Assembly (NCBI RefSeq): GCF_000372865.1
Contig: NZ_KB889965.1
Coordinates: forward strand, 1,872,990 to 1,936,989
Direction of reading: 5' to 3'
Length of the DNA stretch: 64,000 bases
Origin: Methylosarcina fibrata AML-C10
GTDB taxonomy: Bacteria > Pseudomonadota > Gammaproteobacteria > Methylococcales > Methylomonadaceae
In this document: positions 9,466 to 18,482 of the stretch, one piece after another
How the letters are laid out: every line of letters begins with the position of its first letter
How positions within the stretch are numbered: the first letter of the stretch is position 1
The notes under the pieces: generated by a model
The model's database searches: none
Told to the model about the DNA's origin: nothing
The model's input: the letters and a program-made list of their open reading frames with translations, nothing else
Program-made: the position numbers and the translations under genes

Positions 9466-10724
9466 GGCTGTTCTCCAATGATCGCTTCGAGTCTCGCCAG
9501 CGCCTTCTCATGCTCGACCATTTCGCCATGCCGTTCGATTTCGTTTTCCTGCAAGGTCAACAAACTGTTCAGCAAGGTTAGAAAATCGACTTTGCCGACC
9601 GCATAGCCGGCCTGCGCCGAGGCCAAGGTCAATCGCGCCTGCGGGATAATTGCTTCACCGAGGATTTTGACCAGTTGTTCGGCCCGTTCGGACTGGACGA
9701 CATTGTCCTTGATCCGAAACAACAGTTCCTGCCGGATCGATTGCAGATCCTCGACGGCGACTTCTCGTCCGGCTTGCGCCTCGCGCACCGCCTGACTTTG
9801 CTTGGTTTGAAAGTACAAAGGCACCTCGACGCTCAGCATCACCTGGTAGCCGTTTTTGCCCATCGGCTCTTCACGGAGCCCTGCAGCACCAAGCTCGAAA
9901 TTCGGGTAATAGTCGCGCTTGGCCAACTCGACCGCCTTGCCACCACGCTCTACGCTTTTCGCACGCTGCAGCAACAGCGGAGCCGACTGATCCAGCAGCG
10001 AGTTCAGCCCTTCCAGCTTATGCTTCAATGGCGTCATCTGAATAGCCTCGGGGGATCCTAAAGGATCGGCCGGCGGACGATTCAACAGCCGGTTAATGTC
10101 CGCATGCAGGGATTGTTTCTTTTGCGCCAGCGTCGCTAGACGGGCCAGCAGCCGGGAAATTTCCGCCTGCGCCCGAAAAATGTCCTGTTGTGCGCTCTGG
10201 CCGACGCCGTAGCGGGCTTCAGCAGTCGCTTCGAATTGGACCAAAACCCGGCGTGTGTTCTCCAAGATCGCTTCAGACTCATGGATGAAGTGCAGATCGT
10301 AATAGCTCTGTTTCAGCGCGGCGATCACCTGCAGCGCGGTTGCCAGATAATCCTGTTCGATGATATCGGCCTCGCTCGCCGCGACTTCACCGCGCAGGCG
10401 CAGCTTCCCCGGAAACGGCAAGGCCTGGCTGAAACCGTAACTCGTTTCACGAGCGCTCAACTCGCGATAACCTAAGTTGATTTTTGGGTCGGGTAAAGTT
10501 TGCACCTGCGGAATCCTGGCCTTCGCGGCTTCCCAGCGTCGTTCAGCCGCCTTGATGTCAGGGTTTTGATCTAACGTCTCCTGGATCAGTTGCGTTAATG
10601 GTAACACCCCTTCGACTTTGTTTTCAGCAGCGAGAGCCCAAGCAGGCACAAACAGGCAGGCCCATAGCAAGGCAGATTTCATGAGGAGCACAAAATAATT
10701 AATGATTGTCTGTTTTCTCTTCAT
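9462..10724 (-). CDS. RND outer-membrane factor (TolC family, CusC/CzcC type)
   Basis: A 420-residue TolC-family channel protein. It has a signal peptide ending near Trp-Ala-Leu-Ala-Ala and two repeats with long alpha-helical hairpins, for example LIQETLDQNPDIKAAERRWEAAKARI at the start of the first and the second ending near the C-terminus (LLNSLLTLQENEIE). It is the first gene of the pump operon on the minus strand, followed by adaptor, CDF transporter, small protein, pump and antiporter. No lipobox Cys is seen after the signal peptide, unlike many CusC proteins. Confidence 0.88.
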   Translation of the reverse strand: MKRKQTIINYFVLLMKSALLWACLFVPAWALAAENKVEGVLPLTQLIQETLDQNPDIKAAERRWEAAKARIPQVQTLPDPKINLGYRELSARETSYGFSQALPFPGKLRLRGEVAASEADIIEQDYLATALQVIAALKQSYYDLHFIHESEAILENTRRVLVQFEATAEARYGVGQSAQQDIFRAQAEISRLLARLATLAQKKQSLHADINRLLNRPPADPLGSPEAIQMTPLKHKLEGLNSLLDQSAPLLLQRAKSVERGGKAVELAKRDYYPNFELGAAGLREEPMGKNGYQVMLSVEVPLYFQTKQSQAVREAQAGREVAVEDLQSIRQELLFRIKDNVVQSERAEQLVKILGEAIIPQARLTLASAQAGYAVGKVDFLTLLNSLLTLQENEIERHGEMVEHEKALARLEAIIGEQP

Positions 10725-10779
10725 CCACTACTTCTCGCTATCGCAGCTAAAAATCCTCTGAATGACTGGATATTCCCTT

Positions 10780-11715
10780 TTACTTCCGCCATACGATTGA
10801 ATCGACAGACTTTGCAGTAATCGACCCTGCTAAAACACTATGCACATCAACCCAAAGGTGGGGTAATCCTAGCTCCTCCAACCAATCAGGTCCTTGGAGT
10901 TCCTTAAGCCGGGCTATTGTAGATGCGCTGCCAGCCACGACACAAAATTCACCCACTACGCTCACTGCCGTAAGATAGCGCACCGGCCAGCCTGTCTTGG
11001 GGTTTAATACATGTCCGTAGCGCACACCATTGACCAGAATGCAACGCTCATAATCTCCACTGCTTGCTAGAGCGCCTTTATACAGCCACAAGGTACCCAG
11101 CAATGCCTCGCGGCTGCGCGGATGCCGTATGCCTATCCTCCAGGGACGGCCATCAACACGGGGGCCGATCACTTTAATGTCTCCGCCAAGATTAACCATG
11201 CCATGCCTTATCCCTAGTCCGTAACACAAGGACGCTGCTCGATCCACGGCATATTCCTTGACGATGCCGCCAAAATCAATTTCCATGCCCGGCACGGAAA
11301 AAGTCAGCACAGGCCTTTTCCAGATCACCTTATGCCAGCCAACTTTGTCCAACAGTTTATCAATCAACGATTGTTCGGGCAGAATGTTTTGGTCGAAGTT
11401 CCAGGCATGCCGCAAAATGCTGGCGGTGATGTCAAACAGGCCACCACTCTGCTCATAGCAAGTGACCGCATAATCCAGCAAGCAGGCAGTTTCGTCATCC
11501 ACGCCGATACTGCCGCCAATGGCCGCCACCCGATTGATTTCAGACAAAAAACTGTCAGTCTCGTAACGCGAATATAGTGATTCCAGTCTTTGCACATCAG
11601 CAATGACGGCATCCGCAGCCTGTCTGGCTTTCGCTTCGTCACGGGCAAACAGTTGTATATCGCACGGAGTGCCCATGGCTTTGAACTCACGGCGATAGTA
11701 CGTTAGATTTTTCAT
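10780..11715 (-). CDS. ApbE-like FAD:protein FMN transferase, altered active site
   Basis: A protein of about 311 residues with ApbE family landmarks: FKAMGTPCDIQLF at the N-terminus, VNLGGDIKVIGP and SSGDYERCILVNG..YGHVLNPKTGWPV. ApbE enzymes attach FMN to Thr or Ser of flavoproteins in the periplasm. The usual Mg2+-binding A-D-x-L/A-A-T-A motif reads A-G-S-A-S-T-I-A here, so the key Asp is missing and activity is doubtful. No clear signal peptide or lipobox is seen at this start. The ATG at 11715 is favoured over an in-frame one at 11808, which lies far inside the preceding gene. It overlaps that gene by 29 bases, suggesting coupled translation. Confidence 0.8.
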   Translation of the reverse strand: MKNLTYYRREFKAMGTPCDIQLFARDEAKARQAADAVIADVQRLESLYSRYETDSFLSEINRVAAIGGSIGVDDETACLLDYAVTCYEQSGGLFDITASILRHAWNFDQNILPEQSLIDKLLDKVGWHKVIWKRPVLTFSVPGMEIDFGGIVKEYAVDRAASLCYGLGIRHGMVNLGGDIKVIGPRVDGRPWRIGIRHPRSREALLGTLWLYKGALASSGDYERCILVNGVRYGHVLNPKTGWPVRYLTAVSVVGEFCVVAGSASTIARLKELQGPDWLEELGLPHLWVDVHSVLAGSITAKSVDSIVWRK

Positions 11716-12274
11716 TATTGCGATCTGCACTTTCCGGCAAACGGCAAAACCCTTGTGCCGGCAAATCCAGGGCACTGTTGAATTTGCTGGATAAGTTTTG
11801 AAAGGCAATGAGTCCGGTGAGTTCGACTATTTCATCTTCGTTAAAGTATTCATAGAGGCGCTGAGTCAAATTCTCGTCAACCTGCCGATCGGTATACGTC
11901 ACCGCCTCGACATATTCCAGAATAACCCTTTCTTGGTTATCAAACAACTCGCTTTCTTGCCATCGTTCAAGGGCTTCCACCTTGTTCATGGAGCCGGTTC
12001 TTTGTGCTAACACGGCAGAGTTAATATCAATGCAAAAACGGCACTCGTTTATTTGCGATACTCTCACCGTAATCAAGGATCGGATGACCGGATCGATAGG
12101 GCTGCTTTTCCTATCCAGCACTCCATAGAGTACCGCTATCGCGGCAAACAACCTGGGAACTCTGGCCCAAATCAATGCCGGTTTAAGGATTTGTCCGTAT
12201 TTTCTTTTTTGATTCCAGAAGAAGGGACGAAGGTACCATGGATAACTGTCAAGAGGTTTTTCTGTGACTCTCAT
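11687..12274 (-). CDS. Carboxymuconolactone decarboxylase/AhpD-like protein
   Basis: A protein of about 195 residues with the AhpD-like helical fold signature: ITVRVSQINECRFCIDINSAVL, where ECRFC carries the redox Cys pair. The His that usually follows (CxxCxxxH) reads Asn here. AhpD-like proteins reduce peroxides or take part in thiol redox chemistry. The start is uncertain: ATG at 12274 has a GAGG two bases upstream, while ATG at 12310 has none. It is coupled to the ApbE-like gene downstream, so the pair probably forms a small redox operon. Confidence 0.75.
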   Translation of the reverse strand: MRVTEKPLDSYPWYLRPFFWNQKRKYGQILKPALIWARVPRLFAAIAVLYGVLDRKSSPIDPVIRSLITVRVSQINECRFCIDINSAVLAQRTGSMNKVEALERWQESELFDNQERVILEYVEAVTYTDRQVDENLTQRLYEYFNEDEIVELTGLIAFQNLSSKFNSALDLPAQGFCRLPESADRNNEKSNVLSP

Positions 12275-12430
12275 AGCCTCACCGAAGCAGATAGTAAATT
12301 CCGGACTCATCCGAAGAAAGTACGGGCAATGACTGACGTTTAAGCCGTTTGCCCGCTCTGACTAAGGCTTCAGTCTGTAAAGTCGCATTGGGGAAAGGTA
12401 TCATTCCCATCCCCTTGCTCGTACGAAACA

Positions 12431-12769
12431 TTACATCTCCCGATGCAGTTTTGCCATTTCCAAGTTTTCTTCGGCAGCATTTTCATAAATATTAATTAAC
12501 CTTCGGCAATGCGCCTTTAAATCTAGCGCCCGTTTACCGTAAAGATAACTTTTAGCTTCATATTGGCTAAGAAGTCTCTTATGCTCATCGACTTTAAGCT
12601 GCATTTCTTTTGCCACTTCTTCATAGTGTTCCGCCAGCGCCTCATGATCGGCTTTAGTTCCTGCGTTTCGCACGGCCACGCTCATGTCCATCGGATGCGG
12701 ATTCCTCTCGGCGCAAGCAGCCAGCAATCCGAGAATAATGAACAGGGAAATTAATGATTTGGTTCTCAT
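12431..12769 (-). CDS. Small lipoprotein, paralogue of the one at 15981
   Basis: A 112-residue lipoprotein. The signal peptide ends in the lipobox L-L-A-A-C, then comes a conserved stretch HPMDMSVAVRNAGTKADHEALAEHY, then a long charged helix likely to form a coiled coil (about residues 45-110). The ATG at 12769 has a GGAG about seven bases upstream, and longer in-frame starts lack this. The function is unknown. A clear paralogue lies 3.2 kb away. The placement within metal cargo suggests an envelope stress role, which is inference only. Confidence 0.75.
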   Translation of the reverse strand: MRTKSLISLFIILGLLAACAERNPHPMDMSVAVRNAGTKADHEALAEHYEEVAKEMQLKVDEHKRLLSQYEAKSYLYGKRALDLKAHCRRLINIYENAAEENLEMAKLHREM

Positions 12770-12874
12770 GGGCTTTCTCCAGAATAATTCAATAGTTAAA
12801 ATGACATTTTTTTTCGGATTGTTAACGTATAGTTCAGTGTTCAGTTGATAATGACTCGCTACATCAACCGCCAT

Positions 12875-13510
12875 TTAAATTTCGAATCGTGGAAAGAATG
12901 CCGGCACACGATCAGCATATTTTGAATATTTCTCCCCAAATTCAGTATAGGCTTCTCTCTCTTCGGTTCGGGCCAGTCGGACATACATGTAGAGCAAAAT
13001 CGGAAACATCGCCACTGTCACGATGGTCGGCCATTGCAGCAGGAATCCGAACATGATCATCACGAACCCGGCGTACTGTGGATGCCGGATTTTTGCGTAG
13101 GGTCCGGTTGTGGCCAAGGTATGCTGGCGTTGCGCCCGGTACAGCACCCGCCATGCGCTGGATAACAGAAAGAATCCGGCAACGATCAGAACGCTGCTGA
13201 TCAAGTGAAATGGTCCGAAGTGGGGGTTGCCGCGCCAGCCGAACAGGTCTTCCAGCAGATGGCCGGCATCATGTGAAAGCGGATCGATGCCGGGAATACG
13301 CTTGGTGAGCCAGCCGGAAAGCAGGTAAATGGTAAGCGGGAAGCCGTACATCTCGGTGAACAGTGCCACGATGAAGGCGGAGAATGCACCGAAAGAGCGC
13401 CAGTCGCGCTTGCTTTGCGGCTTGGCGAAGCTGAAGGCGAAGATGATGAATACCAGCGAATTGATGATGACCAGCGACCAGAGCCCATAGGACGGTGACG
13501 GAGCATTCAT
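12875..13510 (-). CDS. Isoprenylcysteine carboxyl methyltransferase-like membrane protein
   Basis: A 211-residue protein with four or five helices and the C-terminal motif of the ICMT/phospholipid methyltransferase superfamily: [16 protein letters not shown] followed by [30 protein letters not shown], which holds the SAM-binding region. Bacterial members are usually annotated only as isoprenylcysteine carboxyl methyltransferase family, and their substrates are mostly unknown. Its ATG overlaps the stop of the DUF2933 gene upstream (ATGA at 13507-13510), so the two are coupled. The same pair occurs in other metal-resistance clusters as far as I recall. Confidence 0.8.
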   Translation of the reverse strand: MNAPSPSYGLWSLVIINSLVFIIFAFSFAKPQSKRDWRSFGAFSAFIVALFTEMYGFPLTIYLLSGWLTKRIPGIDPLSHDAGHLLEDLFGWRGNPHFGPFHLISSVLIVAGFFLLSSAWRVLYRAQRQHTLATTGPYAKIRHPQYAGFVMIMFGFLLQWPTIVTVAMFPILLYMYVRLARTEEREAYTEFGEKYSKYADRVPAFFPRFEI

Positions 13511-13740
13511 TTTTTGTCCCCATCGGTTTTGTGGTGGTTGTGGGCATGTTGTCCATGGCCGCCGTGACCGTGATGCATGAACAAATGCATCAGCGGGCAG
13601 GCCAGCAGGAACAGATACGGCAGGATGCCAAGCACATGGGCGCGATGCTCTGTGAACAGCAGGAATCCGGCAATTAAAAGAAACCCGTAAAACACCCACC
13701 TGCCCTTGGCGATGTGGTGCGTCTCGTGCTCATCGGTCAT
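13507..13740 (-). CDS. DUF2933 small membrane protein
   Basis: A 77-residue protein with two hydrophobic helices and a His-rich tail ([19 protein letters not shown]), the pattern of DUF2933 proteins often found beside copper or silver resistance genes. The ATG at 13740 has a GAGGAG-like site upstream; a longer frame up to 13863 lacks support. The His tail faces one side of the membrane and could bind Cu, Zn or Ni. Function inferred from composition and neighbours. Confidence 0.75.
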   Translation of the reverse strand: MTDEHETHHIAKGRWVFYGFLLIAGFLLFTEHRAHVLGILPYLFLLACPLMHLFMHHGHGGHGQHAHNHHKTDGDKK

Positions 13741-13881
13741 GATGCTCTCCTCTTTTGTCTGATTAATCAAAGGTAAACACTCGGCTTTTCTGGGGGACTC
13801 CAAGAGTTTGACAATTCCGGGAATCATCGTGGGTCTCCCAATTGAGAACCGCCTAAAGTTCAATAGATGAGGAAACTCACG

Positions 13882-13989
13882 ATGAATTCACCAAAGGGTT
13901 TATATCATACAAAATGGGAATGTAAGGTCTGTAGTAAGGACGGGGCAATCAAACTTTTCATGGGGTTTCTCCTAGGGTTTAGTGTCTAG
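13882..13989 (+). CDS. Possible 35-residue Cys-x2-Cys peptide
   Basis: A short plus-strand frame with ATG at 13882 and GAGGA at a workable distance upstream. It encodes a peptide with ECKVC and a hydrophobic C-terminal stretch (IKLFMGFLLGF). It overlaps the end of the DUF411 gene by 11 bases on the other strand. Nothing else supports it. Confidence 0.22.
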   Translation: MNSPKGLYHTKWECKVCSKDGAIKLFMGFLLGFSV

Positions 13990-14428
13990 CAAAAACGCGG
14001 GTGCTGCCGTCCGCCTGGACAAGCAGGGTTTCATAGGGAACGGGCTTGGCGGTTTCCATGCCCGGAGAACCGGGTGGCATGGAGGGAACGGCCAAGCCGA
14101 GAGCTTGGGGTTTTTCCTTGAGCAGGCGCTGGATGTCGGCGGCGGGAACATGGCCTTCGATGACGTAGTCGCCGACCCTGGCGGTGTGGCAGGAACCCAG
14201 GCGATCGGGCATACCCAGTTTTTTCCGCGCTGCCGGAACGTCGTTCACTTCGTGGGTGTTTACCTGAAAACCATTTTGTTGCAGGTGTTTGATCCATTTT
14301 CCGCAGCAACCGCACTGGGGACTCTTGAACACTTCCACTTGCGTCTCAGCTTGCGCCCAAGCGGCGCCGGTGCTAACGAGGAAGACTAACAGCAGGGAGC
14401 GAAAGTGTGGTTTCAGAACTGATTTCAT
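13979..14428 (-). CDS. DUF411 periplasmic metal-binding protein
   Basis: A 149-residue exported protein. The signal peptide ends near Trp-Ala-Gln-Ala, then comes the DUF411 fold with PQCGCCGKW (Cys39, Cys41, Cys42) and later LGSCHTARVGDYVIEGHVP, all typical of the family. DUF411 proteins are found with copper efflux systems and are taken to be copper chaperones or sensors in the periplasm. Its own upstream region contains no obvious operator. It fits the metal-resistance context of the DUF2933 and RND genes nearby. Confidence 0.83.
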   Translation of the reverse strand: MKSVLKPHFRSLLLVFLVSTGAAWAQAETQVEVFKSPQCGCCGKWIKHLQQNGFQVNTHEVNDVPAARKKLGMPDRLGSCHTARVGDYVIEGHVPAADIQRLLKEKPQALGLAVPSMPPGSPGMETAKPVPYETLLVQADGSTRVFARH

Positions 14429-14693
14429 GACTGATTCGCAATTAATTTGAACGCGTCCAGTTTAATCAGTTGTTCCTTACGGGAGGCTGACCGGAATATT
14501 ACATTTGCGTTATCTTCCGGGACTTGGTTTGTGCTTAGAAAGGCTAAACAACTGATAATGTCAAATCGGCCAGAGCCTACAGTATTCTATACAAGGCCTT
14601 TTAAGCCTCACAAAAAAACAAGCCAAACTTCGCATCCATTTTTTCCCCCAACGATAGAATATATGCCCCGGGACGTTACGTCGCATTTAACTA

Positions 14694-15524
14694 CAGGATG
14701 TTCTCAATTAGAATTTAAAAAACGGCTCAGTCTGGTGTATGGTACTGGTATTTGTGCGTAAAAAAGATGATACGGGTGCTACTCAGGGACGATTAATGGG
14801 AAGGGATCAAGGAGCATTTACCTGGTAAAGCCAGTGATTGCGGTGTGAGACGGCTGCTGATAATCGATTATTTGTCGAAGCGGTACTCTGGATTGCCATA
14901 ACCGGTTCACCGTGGCGAGATCTGCCGGCCTGCTTCGGACATTGGCATCGGGTTAATGTGCGCTATCACCGTTCGCGTGATAAAGGCACCTGGGCAAAAC
15001 TCTTAGCCGCCGCCAGTGATGATCCAGACCTGGAGTATCTGATGGTAGACGGCCGCATCGTTCGCGTTCATCCACACGGCGCGGGAAAAAAAACAGCAGC
15101 ACGAAGAAGCGATGGGCAAGTCCCGCGGCGGCTTGAGCACAAAAATTCATGCAACGGTGGATGCCTTGGGCAAGCCGGTTCGCTTATTGCTCACTTCCGG
15201 TGAGACTTCCGAATTCACCCAGGCGGAAGCGCTTATCAATGGGTTTGAGGCAAATTATGTGTTGGAGATAAAGGTTATGATTCCGATGCCTTTATTGCCG
15301 CGATTATCACCCAACAAGCACGGCCTGTTATTCCGCCGAAGGCATAGAAAAGCCCCGAGAGATGCAATAAGGCATTGTATAAAGAGCACATTCTGGTGGA
15401 ACGCTGCTTTCTGAAATTGAAACATTTTCGCCGCATCGTCACGCGCTATGAGCAGCTGGCTATCACTTATCAATCGATTCTTAACTTGGTCGCCAGCATG
15501 ATTTGGCTTAATTGAGAACGCCCT
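14694..15524 (+). mobile_element. Decayed IS5-family insertion sequence
   Basis: A roughly 830-base remnant bounded by inverted ends: GTTCTCAATTA near 14700 and its complement TAATTGAGAAC near 15507-15517. Between them lies a broken DDE transposase. The size and transposase wording place it in the IS5 family. The ends are no longer perfect copies and I could not identify a target duplication. Confidence 0.6.
14788..15513 (+). pseudogene. IS5-family transposase, multiply frameshifted
   Basis: Pieces in different frames read in order as one IS5-type transposase: WEGIKEHLPGK, then RLFVEAVLWIAITGSPWRDLP and DPDLEYLMVDGRIVRVHPH, then SRGGLSTKIHATVDALG, then GDKGYDSDAFIAAIITQQARPVIP, and finally LVERCFLKLKHFRRIVTRYE to the stop at 15513. 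At least two frameshifts and several in-frame stops separate them, so no functional protein can be made. It differs from the intact IS5-type transposase at 25879. Confidence 0.8.
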
Positions 15525-15980
15525 GTAGGTTAACTGTAACCGTGAAACGCGTTACGGCATCGTGTTGCAAATGCCGCAGAGCCGGATCCGTAGCCAGTCC
15601 TATAGTCGGATCGCCAGCAAATTCCGTGATAATAACAGCAACGGAACGATCATGCACTGATCGTCGGTCTACATATTAAAGAATCGATGAAAAGGATTTT
15701 TTCGTTTACGGAAAAATCCCGAATAACAAGCAGTGCAGCAAAAGCGCCAGCTGTCGGATGCCATGGAAAAGTTCAACAAAGGGCAATTACGCACCAAAAC
15801 AAAGATTATTGCACCAACAATGTGCATAAAACCTGTTAAAAGCTCGGATAATATCCAAGTCTCAGAAAAATCATGTGTTTTTGTTATCGAATTACATCCC
15901 AGCAAGTATTATTTCATAGTTACTTCGCTCTGAATTGGTGCGCCCTTACGCCAAAAAGCGCACCAAGACTCTTAACATTA
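15525..15980. other. Intergenic stretch next to the decayed IS
   Basis: No convincing gene. The first 130 bases keep an open plus-strand frame ending at 15661, with wording such as RYGIVLQMPQSRIRSQSY. This may be the tail of a gene destroyed by the IS, but I do not recognise it. Frames at 15669-15905 (minus) and 15733-15933 (plus) lack ribosome sites and family features. Confidence 0.4.
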
Positions 15981-16325
15981 TTACTGCGCCATTGTCCGAT
16001 GCAACTCGGCCATCGCGTGGTTCTCGGTTACGGCGTTCTGATAGACGCCTATCAAAGTTTGACAGTGTTGTTCAAAAATTGGTGCTTGTCTGCCATACAA
16101 ATAACTTTTCGCCTGATATTGTTCGAGAAGCTTTTTGTGTTCCTCAACTTTGGCCTGCATTTCGTTCGCTGTTGCATCATAATGCTCAGCCAGCGCCTCA
16201 TGATCGGCCTTGGTTCCCGCGTTTCGCACGGCCACGCTCATATCCATCGGATGCGATTTTATCTCGCTACAGGCTACTAACACTCCGAACAATAATACTA
16301 GAACAATGAATAGTTTATTTTTCAT
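15981..16325 (-). CDS. Small lipoprotein, paralogue of the one at 12431
   Basis: A 114-residue lipoprotein with lipobox L-V-A-C and the same conserved core as its paralogue (HPMDMSVAVRNAGTKADHEALAEHY). A charged helix with repeated Lys/Glu and SYLYGR follows. The ATG at 16325 has GGAG seven bases upstream; the ATG at 16331 would sit too close to it. No adjacent gene shares its strand within 600 bases, so it is probably transcribed alone. Function unknown. Confidence 0.72.
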   Translation of the reverse strand: MKNKLFIVLVLLFGVLVACSEIKSHPMDMSVAVRNAGTKADHEALAEHYDATANEMQAKVEEHKKLLEQYQAKSYLYGRQAPIFEQHCQTLIGVYQNAVTENHAMAELHRTMAQ

Positions 16326-16985
16326 CACCATACTCCAAACCAGTTGACAGAAATTTGTATATAACGGGCAAACATAGAGCAATATCTATACCATCTTGCC
16401 AGTTACTTAACAGGGAACGACACTGAAAGTTGAAAAAGAATACGGCATTATAGCGATGCTCATGCTAATCACAATGTAAAGTCTGTTGGCATTTGTCTGT
16501 AAATTTTGGAATTAAGTATGCTATCTGGGTGGTTCTAGACACATCAGTCCTCTGAGTTTGAAAATGATAAAATATCTATACGATGCCCTGCATATGCATG
16601 TTAGGGGGACATTGACTAATTTGACCGATAATATTTACTTGTTTTCAGAGGCCCTTCTTTTTGTTAAAGGCTGTGTAACATAATTTATCACGGAGATTAT
16701 AAAAATTAGACCAATTTTCGGAGAAAAGTAGTCAGTAGAAAGTACTGTGGGCGTTTTATGATTATTGTTATCAATACCGATTTTTTGAGCAATTTCTGAT
16801 TCTTAAATATCCAAGATTTTTTTAAAATGAAGCAATGTTGCAAAGTCACAAAAACCTGAAAAATAGTGTAAAAACAATAGCCTACATTCATTCTGTATTG
16901 CCACTCCTGTGCTCGATTGGACTGACAAATCAAGTAATCACATTAGTAAACAATGGCTTATAAAAATAAAATTTTCACTTGTGCA
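16326..16985. other. AT-rich gap, nothing recognised
   Basis: About 660 bases of AT-rich sequence with many stops in all frames. A 75-codon minus-strand frame at 16706-16933 has no ribosome site or family features. No clear hairpin, repeat or promoter pair stood out. It lies between the lipoprotein gene and the ruined fic gene and may be decayed DNA. Confidence 0.45.
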
Positions 16986-16989
16986 AAAT

Positions 16990-17550
16990 TTGAGCACCAT
17001 TATGATGGTTAGCAAATCGATGATCGACAAAAAGCCGGGGAAACAAAACTTCGACCGCATCGCTTGTAAAACGAAGCGACACGGGTCCTTTAAGGGTGGC
17101 CGACGCTAAAATCCCGTCGTTAACCAAATCCGAAAGTATCATCCTGGCGCTACACTTCTTTAAGCCTGTGATTCTGCCGGCTTCTCCGCGCGGGCATCTC
17201 GCCCATGATCAGAACTCTTTCCAGAATGAGAAAGGCTTCCGGTTTCATTTCCGAATGTGCGCCCGAGCTTCGATTTGCAAATTACGCCGCGATTCGTCTT
17301 GTTCCAGGTCGTCCGCCCATGCCCGCTCAATATCCCTTGGCTTTGTATTGTGGCCCTCAATGAGGTTCGAGTAATAACAGTTCATCATCCGAACCAAATT
17401 AGCCAAGCTCGCAGCCGTGCGCGGATGCAATCTCGCTCCCAGCAGTTCGCTCAAAGACGTGAGTTCCGCTATACGGTCCGCAAGATCAAGCGGAATGTTT
17501 TCAAGCAGACAAGGTTCAATTCGATAGGGATTTTCAATGGGAGAGGGCAT
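16990..17550 (-). pseudogene. Fic-family gene with the catalytic core deleted
   Basis: The intact 5' part (17245-17550) encodes the Fic N-terminal region, with [24 protein letters not shown] and ending near EARAHIR. It then jumps by frameshift to wording typical of the C-terminal winged helix of Fic proteins: KPEAFLILERVLIMGEMPARRS, and, after a second shift, SARMILSDLVNDGILASATLKG and PVSLRFTSDAVEVLFP. The middle part with the HPFxxGNGR AMP-transferase motif is missing. This is the relic of a Fic protein (usually AMPylates a target, often in toxin pairs), dead now. Confidence 0.7.
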
Positions 17551-17874
17551 GCCGATCTTACAAAAACATAACTTATTGTTTCAAAATATTTTAATATACA
17601 ATAATTGTCGTATTTTGCCGATTTTAATGCGGATATTGTAACTTGGCTTAGCGCATTGTTTTTATTGAGAAGTTTTGTAAATGAGCCGGTAATATTGCCG
17701 ATCTTGCATAGTTCGAGCAGAAATGCGTGATAGGTCAGCCTGCAAATAGGCTCGTCGTTCTTGTTTTCCCATTGTCGTAACCCGTTTCTTTTCGGTTACA
17801 TACATGGGAGGCACGGCCCTTCTTTTACCGAGTCATTGGGTTATTTTTAAGTTGAGGCAATTCGTTTATTCATT

Positions 17875-17904
17875 TTGACATTGCCTGTAAATTCGCGGTA
17901 TATA
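17875..17904 (+). promoter_or_regulatory. Probable promoter of merR
   Basis: TTGACA at 17875-17880 is a perfect -35. An 18-base spacer and TATATA at 17899-17904 follow, 37 bases before the merR ATG. It is a strong sigma-70 match with no MerR-type dyad, so merR is probably expressed constitutively and is not autoregulated from a shared divergent promoter as in Tn21 and Tn501. Confidence 0.6.
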
Positions 17905-17941
17905 AAATGCCAGCACAATTTTTATCTACCATCCATAAATC

Positions 17942-18346
17942 ATGTTTACGATAGGCAAGCTTGCAAAAACCGCCGGAGTGAATGTCGAAACCGTTCGCTA
18001 TTATCACCGTATCGGTTTGTTAGTAGAACCGGAAAAGCTCTATAGCGGTTATCGGCACTATCCGGCCAGCGCCGTTGCCCGTATTCGGTTTATTAAACGT
18101 GCGCAACAACTCGGCTTTACTTTGAAGGAAATTTCAGAATTGTTATCGCTGGATGGAGGCCATTGCGACGATGTTAGAAAAATGGCGGAACAGAAATGCC
18201 GGCACATTGATAATCAGCTAAAAGACCTGCTTGCCTTGCGCAACGTATTGGAAAGCCTGATTAAAGGCTGCCAAACCGATCCGGCGGCGCAACATTGCTC
18301 CCTCATTGACGCCATTGCGGATGCGTCGTCAGATTCAAAACTTTAA
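17942..18346 (+). CDS. merR: Mercury-responsive regulator MerR
   Basis: A 134-residue MerR-family regulator with an N-terminal winged helix (FTIGKLAKTAGVNVETVRYYHRIGLL) and a long dimerisation helix. The three Hg2+ ligands of MerR are present with exact family spacing: Cys75, Cys110 and Cys119 (35 and 9 residues apart, as Cys82, 117 and 126 in Tn501). Without Hg it holds the operator in a repressed form; Hg binding untwists the 19-base spacer and activates. Here it lies upstream of and in the same direction as the operon it controls. Likely targets are the four matching operators in this window. Confidence 0.93.
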   Translation: MFTIGKLAKTAGVNVETVRYYHRIGLLVEPEKLYSGYRHYPASAVARIRFIKRAQQLGFTLKEISELLSLDGGHCDDVRKMAEQKCRHIDNQLKDLLALRNVLESLIKGCQTDPAAQHCSLIDAIADASSDSKL

Positions 18347-18375
18347 ACAGTCTTTAAAAAAATCCCCAACCGCTC

Positions 18376-18406
18376 TTGACTCCGTACCCGTGTACGTAGT
18401 TTAGAC
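18376..18406 (+). promoter_or_regulatory. mer operator/promoter driving merT-P-A-D-C
   Basis: TTGACT (18376-18381), a 19-base spacer and TTAGAC (18401-18406). The spacer contains the dyad CCGTAC-CCGT-GTACGT. The long spacer and GTAC-N4-GTAC core are hallmarks of MerR-controlled promoters. It lies between merR and merT, about 75 bases before the merT start. Confidence 0.85.
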
Positions 18407-18482
18407 TCCTTATTCAAGCCCTAAGGTGCACAACGCCCCATCCATCAAGGCTATGTTTTTTATTTTTATGCAGGAGAAAACC

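Noticed and set aside
14447-14761. Plus-strand open frame of 104 codons before the decayed IS5.
   Set aside because: Low-complexity wording, no ribosome site and no family features; it runs into the left end of the IS.
15669-15933. Opposed short open frames in the gap after the decayed IS5.
   Set aside because: Neither has a ribosome site or recognisable domain.
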